Made by a program: the position numbers and the translations under genes. From Elusimicrobiota bacterium (GTDB taxonomy: Bacteria; Elusimicrobiota; Elusimicrobia; UBA1565; UBA9628), in contig DAIDHS010000003.1 of assembly GCA_027451985.1 (NCBI GenBank), positions 56,532 through 117,854 of the forward strand: a stretch of DNA of 61,323 bases, given 5' to 3'. Positions 25,015-33,852 of the stretch are shown piece after piece. How positions within the stretch are numbered: position 1 is the stretch's first letter; every line of letters starts with the position of its first letter. The notes beneath the pieces were generated by a model that worked only from the letters and a program-made list of their open reading frames with translations, had not been told where the DNA came from and ran no database searches.

Positions 25015-27540
25015 ATGAGCCTCGAGCGCATCCCCTGGCAGGACATCGCCGACAAGTGGCAGAAACGCTGGGAAGAAGCGGGGCTGTTCAAGGCGCCGCG
25101 CACGCCCAGGCCCGGCAGAAAATTCTACTGCCTCGACATGTTCCCCTACCCATCCGCGGACGGCCTGCACGTCGGGCACCCGGAGGGCTACACCGCCACG
25201 GACATCGTCTGCCGCTACAAGCGCATGCGCGGCTTTGACGTCCTCCACCCCATGGGCTGGGACGCCTTCGGACTCCCCGCCGAGAACTTCGCCATCGCCA
25301 CCGGCACGCACCCGGCCGAGATCACCCGCAAGAACGTTGCCAACTTCAAGCGTCAGATTAAAGCCCTGGGCTTCTCCTATGACTGGAGCCGGGAGATCAA
25401 CACCACCGATCCGGAGTACTACAAGTGCACCCAGTGGATTTTCCTGCGCCTGCTGCAAAAGGGCCTAGCTTACGAGGCCACCGCGCCCATCAACTGGTGT
25501 CCGTCGTGCCAGACGGGCTTGGCCAACGAGGAGGTCTTCGGCGGCAAGTGCGAGCGCTGCGGTTCGCAGGTTGAAAAGAAGAACCTGCGCCAATGGGTGT
25601 TGCGCATCACCGCCTATGCCGACCGGCTGGAAAAGGACTTGGCGGGACTGGACTGGCCGGCCTCGACTCTATCCATGCAGCGGCACTGGATTGGCCGCTC
25701 CGAAGGAGCGGAGGTGGACTTCGCGCTTGAATCCGGCGGCAAGGCCACGGTCTTCACTACCCGCCCCGACACCCTCTACGGCGCGACCTATCTGGCCCTG
25801 GCCCCGGAAAACCCGCTGGTCGCCTCGCTCAAAGTTCCGGCGGACAAGAAAGCCGCGGTCGCGGCTTACGTTGCGGCTACCAAGAACAAAACCGATTTGG
25901 AACGCACGGACTTGGCCAAGGAGAAGACAGGGGTCTTCACCGGGACCTTCGCAATTCATCCCTTGACCGGCGCCAAAATTCCGGTTTGGCTCGCGGATTA
26001 TGTTCTCCCCGGCTACGGATCGGGCGCGGTCATGGCCGTGCCAGCGCACGACGAACGCGACTGGGAGTTCGCCAAGAAATACGATTTGCCCGCGCCGCGC
26101 GTGGTGCGGCCCGCGGACGGCCCCTACCCCGAAGACGGCGCCTTTACGGACGACGGCGTGGCGGTCGATTCCCCCGCCATCGAAGGGCTAAAGACTCCGG
26201 AAGCCAAGCAGAAAATGGTCTCATTCCTTGAGGAGAAAAAGCTGGGCCGGCGCGCGGTGCACTACAAGCTGCGCGACTGGATTTTTTCCCGCCAGCGCTA
26301 CTGGGGCGAGCCCATTCCCGTCATTCATTGCCCAAAATGCGGCATGGTGCCCGTGCCCGAGAAGGACTTGCCCGTACTTCTGCCGGACGTGAAGGACTAC
26401 AAGCCCACCGGCACCGGGGAATCCCCGCTGGCCGCGGTCGAATCCTGGGCGAACACATCCTGCCCTAAGTGCGGCGGCCCCGCGCGCCGCGAGACCAACA
26501 CCATGCCGCAGTGGGCCGGCTCGTGCTGGTATTACCTGCGCTACCTCGATCCCCAAAACCAAGTTCTAGCCTGGGCTCCCGAGGTCGAAAAATCCTGGAT
26601 GCCGGTGGATCTCTATGTCGGCGGCGCGGAGCACGCCGTGCTGCACCTGCTCTACGCCCGATTCTGGCATAAGGCGCTCTACGATCTGGGCGCGGTCTCG
26701 ACCCCGGAGCCATTCCAAAAGCTGCGCCACCAGGGCATGATTTTGTCTTTCTCTTTCCGCGACTCGCGCGGCGTCTACCATGGTCACAACGAGGTTAAAT
26801 ACGGAGAGGACGGCGCGCCCGCCCTGTCCGCGACCGGCGAGGCGCTCGATTCTCAAATCGAGAAGATGTCCAAGTCCAAAAAAAACGTGGTCAACCCGGA
26901 CCAAGTCATCGCTGACTACGGCGCCGACGCCTTTCGGCTCTACGAAATGTTCATGGGGCCCTTCGAGCAGTCCAAGCCCTGGGACATGCGCAGCATCGAG
27001 GGCGTCTCGCGATTTTTGCGGAAAATCTGGATTTTGGTCTGGGACGCCTTGGAAAACCATCGCTTGGCGGACGGCGCCGGGCTGGCGCCTTTGCGGCACA
27101 AGACCGTCAAGAAAATCTCCGAGGACATCGAGTCCTTCGGCTTCAACACCGCGATTTCCGCGCTCATGATCTACGCCAACGAGATCCAAAAGCAGTCCGC
27201 CCTCGCCCGCGCGGACTTGGAAACGTTGCTCGCGCTCCTGCACCCCTTCGCTCCGCACCTGACCGAGGAGCTGTGGGAAAAGCTGGGGCATGAGCGCTGC
27301 CTGGCGCAGGAGTCCTGGCCCGCCTGGGACGAATCTCTTATGGCCGAGGAGAAAGTCGAGTACGCCGTGCAGGTCAATGGCAAGGTGCGGGCCAGCTTCG
27401 AGTTCGGGCGGGATGCGGGCGCTGAAGACGTTCGCCAGGCGGCCTTGGCGCTCGAAAAAATCCGCGAGGCCGTTTCGGGAAAGACCGTGGTCAAGGCCGT
27501 GGTGGTGCCCAACCGCCTGGTGAGCTTGGTCGTCAAATAG
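25015..27540 (+). CDS. leuS: Leucyl-tRNA synthetase
   Basis: The 841-residue class I synthetase has [19 protein letters not shown] (HIGH-like motif), zinc-binding clusters CPSCQTGL...CERCGSQ and CPKCGMVP, an editing domain (about 220-420) and KMSKSKKNV near residue 620. It charges tRNA-Leu and proofreads mischarged products. It is followed by the lptE-like and holA genes, the same order as leuS-lptE-holA in E. coli. The leader is too short for a T-box. Confidence 0.98.
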   Translation: MSLERIPWQDIADKWQKRWEEAGLFKAPRTPRPGRKFYCLDMFPYPSADGLHVGHPEGYTATDIVCRYKRMRGFDVLHPMGWDAFGLPAENFAIATGTHPAEITRKNVANFKRQIKALGFSYDWSREINTTDPEYYKCTQWIFLRLLQKGLAYEATAPINWCPSCQTGLANEEVFGGKCERCGSQVEKKNLRQWVLRITAYADRLEKDLAGLDWPASTLSMQRHWIGRSEGAEVDFALESGGKATVFTTRPDTLYGATYLALAPENPLVASLKVPADKKAAVAAYVAATKNKTDLERTDLAKEKTGVFTGTFAIHPLTGAKIPVWLADYVLPGYGSGAVMAVPAHDERDWEFAKKYDLPAPRVVRPADGPYPEDGAFTDDGVAVDSPAIEGLKTPEAKQKMVSFLEEKKLGRRAVHYKLRDWIFSRQRYWGEPIPVIHCPKCGMVPVPEKDLPVLLPDVKDYKPTGTGESPLAAVESWANTSCPKCGGPARRETNTMPQWAGSCWYYLRYLDPQNQVLAWAPEVEKSWMPVDLYVGGAEHAVLHLLYARFWHKALYDLGAVSTPEPFQKLRHQGMILSFSFRDSRGVYHGHNEVKYGEDGAPALSATGEALDSQIEKMSKSKKNVVNPDQVIADYGADAFRLYEMFMGPFEQSKPWDMRSIEGVSRFLRKIWILVWDALENHRLADGAGLAPLRHKTVKKISEDIESFGFNTAISALMIYANEIQKQSALARADLETLLALLHPFAPHLTEELWEKLGHERCLAQESWPAWDESLMAEEKVEYAVQVNGKVRASFEFGRDAGAEDVRQAALALEKIREAVSGKTVVKAVVVPNRLVSLVVK

Positions 27541-27555
27541 AGAACGGAGGCTGCG

Positions 27556-28185
27556 ATGAAAAAATTTTGGCCGCTCTGGATGGTCCTGGCCGCGGGGCTC
27601 TGCGCCGCCTGCAGCACGGGAGACGTCACTTACAATCCGGCGCCTCAAATCCTGCCCGGCAACGTCAAGAAAATCGCCATCCGACCCATCGTCAACAAGA
27701 CCCAGCAGTTCGGCCTCGAAGATAAGCTCTACATCGCCGTCCGCGACGCCTTCCTGAGCAACGGCCAGTATCCCATCGTGCCCGAATCCGAGGCCGACGG
27801 CGCGGTTTATCTCACCATCACGCGCTACCTTTTAATCCCCATCCAGTACAACGCGAACTTGGTGCCGACCGCCTACAAGCTGACCATCATCTCAGACCTG
27901 CAGTTCATCGACGTCAAGACCAATACCGCGCTCTGGGATCAGCCCAACATCGAGGAAAGCCTGGTCTTCAACGCCGACACGCAGCCGGGGGGGCTCACCG
28001 AAGAGCAAGCGCGCGAGGAGATCTGGCCGCGCCTGGCCAACGACGTGGTGACGCGCGTCATCAAGGGCTTCGGCTCCGTGACCGGAGTGACCCAGCGCCA
28101 GATTTCGCCTAACGCGCCTTCGACCGCGCCCAGCGTCAATCCCGGCGCAGTTCCCCTGACGCCGGTGGCGACGCCGACTTACTAG
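27556..28185 (+). CDS. lptE: LptE-like LPS-assembly lipoprotein
   Basis: The 209-residue protein has a signal peptide ending GLCAACS with a plausible lipobox Cys19. The mature part has KKIAIRPIVNKTQQFGLEDKLYIAVRDAFLSNGQYPIV and a beta-strand run YKLTIISDLQFIDV, matching the LptE pattern. The end is Pro/Thr/Ser-rich. LptE plugs LptD at the outer membrane. The position between leuS and holA supports the call. It has a GGAGG site 6 bases before the ATG. LptE is poorly conserved, so the assignment rests partly on synteny. Confidence 0.8.
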   Translation: MKKFWPLWMVLAAGLCAACSTGDVTYNPAPQILPGNVKKIAIRPIVNKTQQFGLEDKLYIAVRDAFLSNGQYPIVPESEADGAVYLTITRYLLIPIQYNANLVPTAYKLTIISDLQFIDVKTNTALWDQPNIEESLVFNADTQPGGLTEEQAREEIWPRLANDVVTRVIKGFGSVTGVTQRQISPNAPSTAPSVNPGAVPLTPVATPTY

Positions 28186-28201
28186 GGATTTTCAAGAAAA
28201 A

Positions 28202-29209
28202 ATGGAGCTTTCCGGCGCCGAGCTCGCCAAGGACCTGAAGACGGGGCCGCGTCCCGTCTACTACCTCCTCGGCGAGGAGGCAGCCGACAAGGAGGCCGCT
28301 CGGCGCCTCATCGAAAAATCCATGGCCTGCGGTGATTTCAATGCGCGCGCCTTCGCCGGCGATTTGGACGACCTCCTGGGGGACATCCTGGCCGAGCTCC
28401 ACACCCTGCCCGTATTCTCGGACCGCCGGCTGGTTTCGGTCAAGGCGCCCGCGTTTCCCGCGGCGCTGAAAAAAGCCCTGGCCGACTACTTGAAGAGCCC
28501 CTCCCCGCAGACGACCCTGCTGCTCGTCTCCGACGACAAAAAGGCGGACGCGAAAGATCCGCTGATGCAGGCGGCCAAAAGCGCTGGGGCCCTCGCCGTC
28601 TTCGCCCCGCTCCGGGAGGACGCAGCCGAGGCCAGGCTTTGCGCCGCGGCCAGAAAAGCCGGCAAAACCCTGCCCGCGCCCGTCGCGCAGCTGCTGGTGC
28701 GCGAGGCGGGAACGGACTGGACGGCCCTGTCCCAAGAGCTCGAAAAGCTCCTGCTTTTCTCTTCCGGAGCCGAAATCTCCGAGGAGGACGCCCTGGCTTG
28801 TTTGGGTTACCGCAAAGCGGCCGATCCATTCGCGCTTTCGCGCCTCATCCAGGAGCGAAAATCCGGGCCGGTGCTGGCCCACCTGCGTCGCTTCCTGGCC
28901 GACGGCAAGCCGCAGGATCAGGCGTTCCGGGCCCTGGCACAGATGTCCTCCGTCGTGCAAAAACAGCTGCGCGCCAAAATTCTGGCGGGGGCCGGCCGAA
29001 GTCCGCAGGACATCGCCCGCGCCCTGCGGCTGCATCCTTACTGGGACCGCGATTTCGTCGGCCGGGCCGCGCGCTTGGGAGACGGCCGCCTGCGTGAAGA
29101 TATGCTGGTTTGCCTCCGCGCTGAGAAGGCGCTTAAATCGCAGTCCTGGCTGGATCCTCGCGCGGAAGTGGAGGCTACGGCCGCGCGGCTGTGCAGAGGC
29201 GGTAATTAA
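28202..29209 (+). CDS. holA: DNA polymerase III subunit delta
   Basis: The 335-residue protein has the N-terminal region of HolA (VYYLLGEEAADKEAARRLIEK), a weak ATPase-like fold without a functional Walker A, and the C-terminal helical collar domain (SRLIQERKSGPVLAHLRRFLADGKPQDQAFRALAQM). It opens the beta clamp within the clamp loader. It follows the lptE-like gene with a 16-base gap, and rpsT sits just beyond it on the opposite strand, a common neighbour of holA. The beta clamp itself (dnaN) is at 56584-57702. Confidence 0.9.
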   Translation: MELSGAELAKDLKTGPRPVYYLLGEEAADKEAARRLIEKSMACGDFNARAFAGDLDDLLGDILAELHTLPVFSDRRLVSVKAPAFPAALKKALADYLKSPSPQTTLLLVSDDKKADAKDPLMQAAKSAGALAVFAPLREDAAEARLCAAARKAGKTLPAPVAQLLVREAGTDWTALSQELEKLLLFSSGAEISEEDALACLGYRKAADPFALSRLIQERKSGPVLAHLRRFLADGKPQDQAFRALAQMSSVVQKQLRAKILAGAGRSPQDIARALRLHPYWDRDFVGRAARLGDGRLREDMLVCLRAEKALKSQSWLDPRAEVEATAARLCRGGN

Positions 29210-29234
29210 AATCTGGCGATCGAATGAGCGGAAG

Positions 29235-29567
29235 CTATTTAGCGGAAGCAGCGGCGGGAGCAGTCGGGGCGCTCATTCGGGACAACAGGCGAGACTTGCG
29301 GCGGGCGGCGGCTTTCCAGTGAATGACGCCGCGACGGGCGGCCTTGTCCAGAAGCGCGGTCGCGCCGCGCAGAAGCGTCTGGGTCTGGGCATCCGCGGCG
29401 CCTTTGGCTTTGGCCGCGGCCAAAGCTTCGCGCACGGCCTCGCGGATGGCACGCTTAGCCGAGCGATTGCGCAGCCTGTGCGTTTCCGCCTGACGGGCGG
29501 CTTTCAGTGCGGAGGCGTGCCGCTTGGTTTTTTTCTTAGCCGCCGTCGCCGTCGTTGCTCCCGCCAT
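29235..29567 (-). CDS. rpsT: 30S ribosomal protein S20
   Basis: The 110-residue protein begins MAGATTATAAKKKTKRHASALKAARQAETHRLRNRSAKRAI, the characteristic Lys/Arg-rich S20 helix that binds 16S rRNA, with a later GVIHWKAAARRKSRLLSRM segment. The start is set at 29567 rather than the upstream ATG at 29576 because that upstream ATG overlaps the -10 box TCTAAT. It should be leaderless. The length is slightly above the usual 85-95 residues because of both tails. Confidence 0.95.
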   Translation of the reverse strand: MAGATTATAAKKKTKRHASALKAARQAETHRLRNRSAKRAIREAVREALAAAKAKGAADAQTQTLLRGATALLDKAARRGVIHWKAAARRKSRLLSRMSAPTAPAAASAK

Positions 29568-29574
29568 ATCGTCC

Positions 29575-29603
29575 ATTAGACCACTTTACGCTGACGAAGT
29601 CAA
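29575..29603 (-). promoter_or_regulatory. rpsT promoter
   Basis: On the minus strand TTGACT, 17 bases and TCTAAT end 7 bases before the ATG at 29567. It is one of the clearest -35/-10 pairs in the window. Confidence 0.75.
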
Positions 29604-29609
29604 CCGCAA

Positions 29610-29638
29610 TTGACTCGCAGGGGCGATTAAGTTATAAA
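29610..29638 (+). promoter_or_regulatory. Promoter of the 29648 gene
   Basis: TTGACT (29610-29615), 17 bases and TATAAA (29633-29638) end 9 bases before the ATG at 29648. The two -35 boxes, rpsT and this one, lie only 6 bases apart, back to back. Confidence 0.75.
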
Positions 29639-29647
29639 AATCGAACC

Positions 29648-30406
29648 ATGGTCCGGACCGAACTCGTCGATTACCTGAAGGAGAACATCAGCCTTTTCTC
29701 TTCCGAAGAGCTGCGCCGACGCCTCGCCGAAGATGGCGTCTCGGACTTGGACTTCGACGACTCCTTAAAGGCGGCCCTGGCGCCCGCGTCCAAGGCCGTC
29801 AAGAAGCCCCTGGGCCGCAACCGAAAACTCATCTTCCTGGCCTCCGGCGCTCTTTTGTGCCTGGGCGCTGGCCTGATGGTTTTCCAATCGCCGCCTTCAA
29901 GTCCCTCAAGATATCCACAGGAGAAGGAGGACGGCATCGCCCAGGCGCAATCCGCATTCCTTGGCCACTACGGCTACGTCGTCCACCTGCCGCCCGGCTA
30001 CGGCTATGCGCAGGAGTTCACGGACCCGCAAAAGACCGTTGAGCGCGTCTACTTCGCCAAGGCCGGCACCAGCCGCATCGACTTCATCGATACAGGGCTC
30101 TACGGCCAACTGGGCATCGTGCGCCTGGACGCCCAGCCCAACCCCTGGGCGGGCCGCGTCGATGGTCCTCGGCAGCTTGAGGCTCTCGTCCTCTCGCGCC
30201 TGCACGCGCAGGAAAACCAATTCTCGCTCAAAAAACTTCAGGTCGGGACGCTGCGCGGCATCCAAGTGGACTTTCAAGCCCCATTCTCGCATGTCGAAGC
30301 CTATCTCCTGGGTCCCAGGACCATGTTTTCTTTTTACGCGGGGAAGGACGACGCCGTCTACGAATCCATCCTGACCAGCCTGCGCGACGAGGGCTCGGAA
30401 GACTAG
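29648..30406 (+). CDS. Membrane-anchored protein of unknown function
   Basis: The 252-residue protein has a cytoplasmic N-terminus that resembles a small helical domain (MVRTELVDYLKENISLFSSEELRRRLAEDGVSDLDFDDSLKAAL), one membrane segment (about 61-80, LIFLASGALLCLGAGLMVF), and a C-terminal domain likely outside the cytoplasm (about 95-250, with YVVHLPPGYGYAQEFTDPQ and alternating beta/alpha). I recognise no family. The C-terminal part resembles in style the lipoprotein at 6379 (a processed structural/assembly type), but this is only a visual impression. The ATG at 29648 is set by the promoter 9 bases upstream. Confidence 0.65.
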   Translation: MVRTELVDYLKENISLFSSEELRRRLAEDGVSDLDFDDSLKAALAPASKAVKKPLGRNRKLIFLASGALLCLGAGLMVFQSPPSSPSRYPQEKEDGIAQAQSAFLGHYGYVVHLPPGYGYAQEFTDPQKTVERVYFAKAGTSRIDFIDTGLYGQLGIVRLDAQPNPWAGRVDGPRQLEALVLSRLHAQENQFSLKKLQVGTLRGIQVDFQAPFSHVEAYLLGPRTMFSFYAGKDDAVYESILTSLRDEGSED

Positions 30407-30426
30407 CCCGGCGCGACACACACCCC

Positions 30427-30455
30427 TTGAAATTTTCGCGCTTGGGGGCTATACT
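30427..30455 (+). promoter_or_regulatory. Promoter upstream of the 30502 gene
   Basis: TTGAAA, 17 bases and TATACT precede a leader of about 40 bases with GGAGG 10 bases before the ATG. It likely drives the 30502 gene and tatD. Confidence 0.65.
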
Positions 30456-30501
30456 CCCCACGTCGGTGGACATTGACTTCTCATGTGGAGGATTATCGAC
30501 G

Positions 30502-30783
30502 ATGATCGCGAAACGTGCGCGCAAGCCCGTCTTGAAGGCCAAACCCAAAGCCGCCAGATCGGCCAAGGCCGCCAAAAGCAGGACCATCCGGATTCTTGAG
30601 CCGAAACTCAAATTCGAACCCGAATTTCCCCGGACTTTCTCATCGCAGGGAGAGCAGGCTTGGCTCAAGCTCACCCGCGCCGACCACGACGACGACCGTT
30701 GGGGCCAAGTCGAGGAACATTTGCTGGGCCAAGCGCAGGGAAAAGAGCACTCGCTCCGGCGCTGGAAGTATTTCGCTCATTAA
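30502..30783 (+). CDS. Small basic protein of unknown function
   Basis: The 93-residue product has a Lys/Ala/Arg-rich N-terminal tail (MIAKRARKPVLKAKPKAARS), similar to nucleic-acid-binding tails. A short C-terminal part is rich in Asp, Trp and Arg (WLKLTRADHDDDRWGQVEEHLLGQAQG). There is no signal peptide. It has its own promoter and a GGAGG site, and tatD follows 9 bases after. The function is unknown. The tail may bind RNA or DNA, but that is inference only. Confidence 0.65.
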   Translation: MIAKRARKPVLKAKPKAARSAKAAKSRTIRILEPKLKFEPEFPRTFSSQGEQAWLKLTRADHDDDRWGQVEEHLLGQAQGKEHSLRRWKYFAH

Positions 30784-30792
30784 GCTGTCCGG

Positions 30793-31581
30793 GTGCTCGC
30801 ATTTTTCGACACGCACGCCCATTTGGGCGATAGCGTCTTCGAAACCGACCGGGAAACCGTGTTGGATCGGGCGCGCGCCGCCGGCGTTATAAACATCGCC
30901 GAGATCGCGGATGCACCCAAAGAGTGGCCGGGCGCCCTGGCCCTGAGCCGGGCCCGGCCACTCCAGGTGCGGTGCGCCTTGGGGCTTCACCCCTATTACG
31001 TCGCCGAGTTCTCCCCGGCGTTGCTTGGCGCGCTCGCCGCCAAGGCCCGGTTGCCCGAAGTGGCAGCCATAGGCGAAATTGGCCTTGATTACGTCAAAAC
31101 CGACGCGCCCAAGGGCGCGCAGATCGCGGCTTTCCGTGCGCTCTTGGCCGGAAGCCTCTCATGGGGCAGGCCCGCGGTCATCCACTGCCGCGGCGCTTAC
31201 GAAGATCTCCGCGATGTGGTCGGCGCGCTCTGCCCCCATCCGCCGGCGGAGTTCCGTTTTTGGGGCGTGGTGCACTGCTTCTCCGGCGGCGAGGACGACG
31301 CCCGCTTCCTGGTCGAGCGCGGTTTCGCGCTGGGCGTGGACGGCCCGGTCACTTACCCAAAAAACGACGGTTTACGGGCCGCCCTGCGCGGCGCGGGCCT
31401 GGAGCGCATTGTTCTTGAGACCGACAGCCCGTATCTTCCGCCGCAAAGCTCCCGCGGCAAGCGCAACGAGCCCGCGGCTATCCCGGAAATCGCAGCCAAG
31501 GTGGCGGAGGTCTTCGGCCGGACGCTTGAGGACGTGGCGCGGACGACGACGGACAATGCCCGCGCGCTCTACCGGCTTTAG
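30793..31581 (+). CDS. tatD: TatD-family metal-dependent hydrolase/DNase
   Basis: The 262-residue protein has the TatD/PHP-like amidohydrolase set: FFDTHAHLGD at the N-terminus, GEIGLDYV, IHCRGAYED, VVHCFSGGEDDARF, and ETDSPYLPPQSSRGKRNEP. It is a TIM-barrel metallo-hydrolase with reported 3'-5' exonuclease activity in relatives. It starts with GTG at 30793. Its stop shares TTAG with the stop of the convergent aldehyde dehydrogenase gene. Confidence 0.92.
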   Translation: MLAFFDTHAHLGDSVFETDRETVLDRARAAGVINIAEIADAPKEWPGALALSRARPLQVRCALGLHPYYVAEFSPALLGALAAKARLPEVAAIGEIGLDYVKTDAPKGAQIAAFRALLAGSLSWGRPAVIHCRGAYEDLRDVVGALCPHPPAEFRFWGVVHCFSGGEDDARFLVERGFALGVDGPVTYPKNDGLRAALRGAGLERIVLETDSPYLPPQSSRGKRNEPAAIPEIAAKVAEVFGRTLEDVARTTTDNARALYRL

Positions 31582-33062
31582 CGGTCAGAGATAAAGACGT
31601 TCTTGACTTCGCTGTAGAGTTCGAGCGCCTTCATGCCCAGTTCGCGCCCCAAGCCCGAGGCCTTGAATCCGCCGAAGGGCGCCTCGATGTGCACGCTGGA
31701 AGACGAGTTGATGCTCAAGACCCCGCTCTGCACGCGGCGCGCGAGGCGCAGGGCGCGGCCCACGTCACGGGTCCATATGGAGCCCGAAAGCCCGTAGTCC
31801 GTGCCGTTGGCCAAAGCGACCGCCTCATCCTCGGTCTTAAAGGGCGTGGCGCAGAGCACGGGGCCGAAAATCTCCTCTTGGAACACGCGCATGCGCGGCG
31901 CCACGCCCGCGAACACCGCGGGCGTCACGAAAAATCCGCCGCCAAAATCCGGAGCCGCACCGCCGCAGACAAGCTCGGCGCCTTCTTCTTTCCCGGCCGC
32001 GACGTAGCCCAGCACGCGGTCCTTCTGCCTTTGCGAGATGAGCGGCCCCATCTCGGTTTTAGGGTCCCGCGGATCGCCCACGCGCAGCTTCTTCGCGCAG
32101 GCCGCGACTTTTTCCACAAAATCGTCGTAGATTTTCTCGTGCACCAGGGCGCGCGAGCGCGCGCAGCAGTCCTGGCCCGCGTTGGAGAAGACCGCGCCGG
32201 CCGCATCCGGCGCGCAACGGTCTAAATCCGCGTCGTCAAAAACCAGGCTCGGCGATTTTCCTCCCAGCTCCAAAGACACGCGCTTTAAGCTCGGCGCGGC
32301 CAGGGCCATCAAATGCCGGCCCACCGCGGTCGAGCCGGTGAAAGAAACCTTTCGCACCAGCGGATGCTTGACCAACGGTTCTCCAGCCTCGGGGCCAAAG
32401 CCGGTCAACACGTTGACCACGCCCTCGGGGACGCCCGCCTCGGCGCAAATCCTAGCCAAGCGCAGAGCGGTCAAGGGCGTGGCCTCCGCAGGCTTAAGGA
32501 CCGCAGCGTTGGCGCAGGCCAGGGCCGGCGCGAGCTTCCACGACGCGATGACCAGCGGGTAGTTCCAAGGAGTGATGAGCGCGCAGACGCCCACGGGCTC
32601 GCGCAGGGTAAAATCAAGGCCCGAGGCACCCACGGGAATCGTCTCGCCGAAGAATTTAGACACCGCACCGGCGTAATATTCGAAGCACCCGGCCGCGGCC
32701 TCCACTTCCCCGCGCGCCTCGCCGATGGGCTTGCCGGCGTTTTGCGACTCCAGTTCGGCCAAAGACTCTGCGTTTGCCCGGATGAGGCGCGCGATCTCAA
32801 AAAGGGCGCGTGCGCGCTGGCGCGGCGAAAATTTGGACCACGGGCCGCGCAGCGCCGCGTCGGCCGCTTTGGCCGCAGCATCCGCGTCAGCGGCCTGACC
32901 GCGCGCAACGGCAGCCATGTCCAGGCCCGTAGCGGGATTGACGACGGGAAAGGTCTGCCCAGAAATTGAGGGCCGCTCTTTGCCGCCGATCCAATGTCCG
33001 AGCGCCGGACGCGCTACCGCCGTTTTTCTCGCGGGCTTTTTTTCCGCCTTAGGGGACACCAT
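31578..33062 (-). CDS. Aldehyde dehydrogenase (NAD(P)-dependent, betaine-aldehyde type)
   Basis: The 494-residue protein (MVSPKAEKKPARKTAV start, basic N-terminal extension) has the ALDH blocks: PWNYPLVIASWKLAPALA, FTGSTAVGRHLM, the catalytic Glu in LELGGKSPSLVFDDAD, the catalytic Cys in NAGQDCCARSRALV, and EEIFGPVLCATPF. It oxidises an aldehyde to the acid; the substrate is not known, but polyamine- and betaine-type aldehydes are possible. It starts at the ATG at 33062, overlapping the SDR stop as TAATG, so the two are co-translated. Confidence 0.9.
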   Translation of the reverse strand: MVSPKAEKKPARKTAVARPALGHWIGGKERPSISGQTFPVVNPATGLDMAAVARGQAADADAAAKAADAALRGPWSKFSPRQRARALFEIARLIRANAESLAELESQNAGKPIGEARGEVEAAAGCFEYYAGAVSKFFGETIPVGASGLDFTLREPVGVCALITPWNYPLVIASWKLAPALACANAAVLKPAEATPLTALRLARICAEAGVPEGVVNVLTGFGPEAGEPLVKHPLVRKVSFTGSTAVGRHLMALAAPSLKRVSLELGGKSPSLVFDDADLDRCAPDAAGAVFSNAGQDCCARSRALVHEKIYDDFVEKVAACAKKLRVGDPRDPKTEMGPLISQRQKDRVLGYVAAGKEEGAELVCGGAAPDFGGGFFVTPAVFAGVAPRMRVFQEEIFGPVLCATPFKTEDEAVALANGTDYGLSGSIWTRDVGRALRLARRVQSGVLSINSSSSVHIEAPFGGFKASGLGRELGMKALELYSEVKNVFISDR

Positions 33063-33832
33063 TAGAAGTAGTTGGCGGTGATGCCGCCGTCGGCCACCAA
33101 CGCCGCGCCGTTGGTCCACGCCGCCTCATCCGAAGCGAGGTAGAGCGCCAAATTCACGATGTCCTCGGACTTCCCGAAGCGCCCCATGGGGATGCGGTTG
33201 ATGCGCTTGGCTTTTTCCTTGGGCTCCTTTAGGAGCCAGTCCATGAGGAGCGGCGTCTCGATGGGCCCCGGGCAGATCGCGTTGGAGCGCACGCCCTTGG
33301 GTCCGAACTGCACGGCCAGCGACTTGGTCAAGGCGATGACCGCGCCCTTGGACGCCGTATAGGCGTCTTGCGGCACGCTGCAGCCGACGAGCGCAACAAA
33401 GGAAGCCACGTTGATGACCGACCCGCCGCCGGCCTTGATGATTTCGGGAATGGCGTATTTGCACATGAGGTAAACGCCCTTGACGTTGACGGCGTAGACC
33501 TTGTCCCAGACCTTCTCATCCGTGTCCACGACCGAATGGTCGTCGTCCGGGAAGATGCCGGCGTTGTTGTAGAGGACGTGGAGCGCACCGAAGGATTTGA
33601 CCGCGGTCTCCACCGCGCGGCGCACGTCCGCTTCCTTGGAGACGTCCCCGGCCAAAACCGCGATGTCCCCGCCGCTTTTGCGCGCGAGCGCCGCGGTCTC
33701 CTCCAGAGCGTCTTTCTTCCAATCGCACGCAAACACCCTGGCGCCTTCGGCGCAGAAACGCAGGGCGGCGGCGCGGCCCATGCCCGAGCCCGCGCCGGTG
33801 ATGAGGCAAATTTTTCCTTGGAGCCTGTTCAT
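33062..33832 (-). CDS. SDR-family oxidoreductase
   Basis: The 256-residue protein has the classical SDR set: LITGAGSGMGRAAALRF (nucleotide binding), NNAGIFPDDDHS, the INVAS Ser and YTASKGAV with the YxxxK catalytic Tyr and Lys, then AICPGPIETPL. It likely oxidises or reduces an alcohol/ketone; the substrate is unknown. The ATG at 33832 is chosen because a TATGAT -10 ends 6 bases before it; an upstream ATG at 33856 precedes that promoter. It forms a pair with the aldehyde dehydrogenase, which suggests alcohol-to-acid oxidation in two steps. Confidence 0.88.
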   Translation of the reverse strand: MNRLQGKICLITGAGSGMGRAAALRFCAEGARVFACDWKKDALEETAALARKSGGDIAVLAGDVSKEADVRRAVETAVKSFGALHVLYNNAGIFPDDDHSVVDTDEKVWDKVYAVNVKGVYLMCKYAIPEIIKAGGGSVINVASFVALVGCSVPQDAYTASKGAVIALTKSLAVQFGPKGVRSNAICPGPIETPLLMDWLLKEPKEKAKRINRIPMGRFGKSEDIVNLALYLASDEAAWTNGAALVADGGITANYF

Positions 33833-33838
33833 GGCCCC

Positions 33839-33844
33839 ATCATA
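33839..33844 (-). promoter_or_regulatory. -10-like TATGAT before the SDR gene
   Basis: It ends 6 bases before the ATG at 33832 and gives a leaderless SDR-ALDH mRNA. It sits right behind the stop codon of the upstream HAD-like gene. Confidence 0.45.
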
Positions 33845-33852
33845 GTAAAAAT

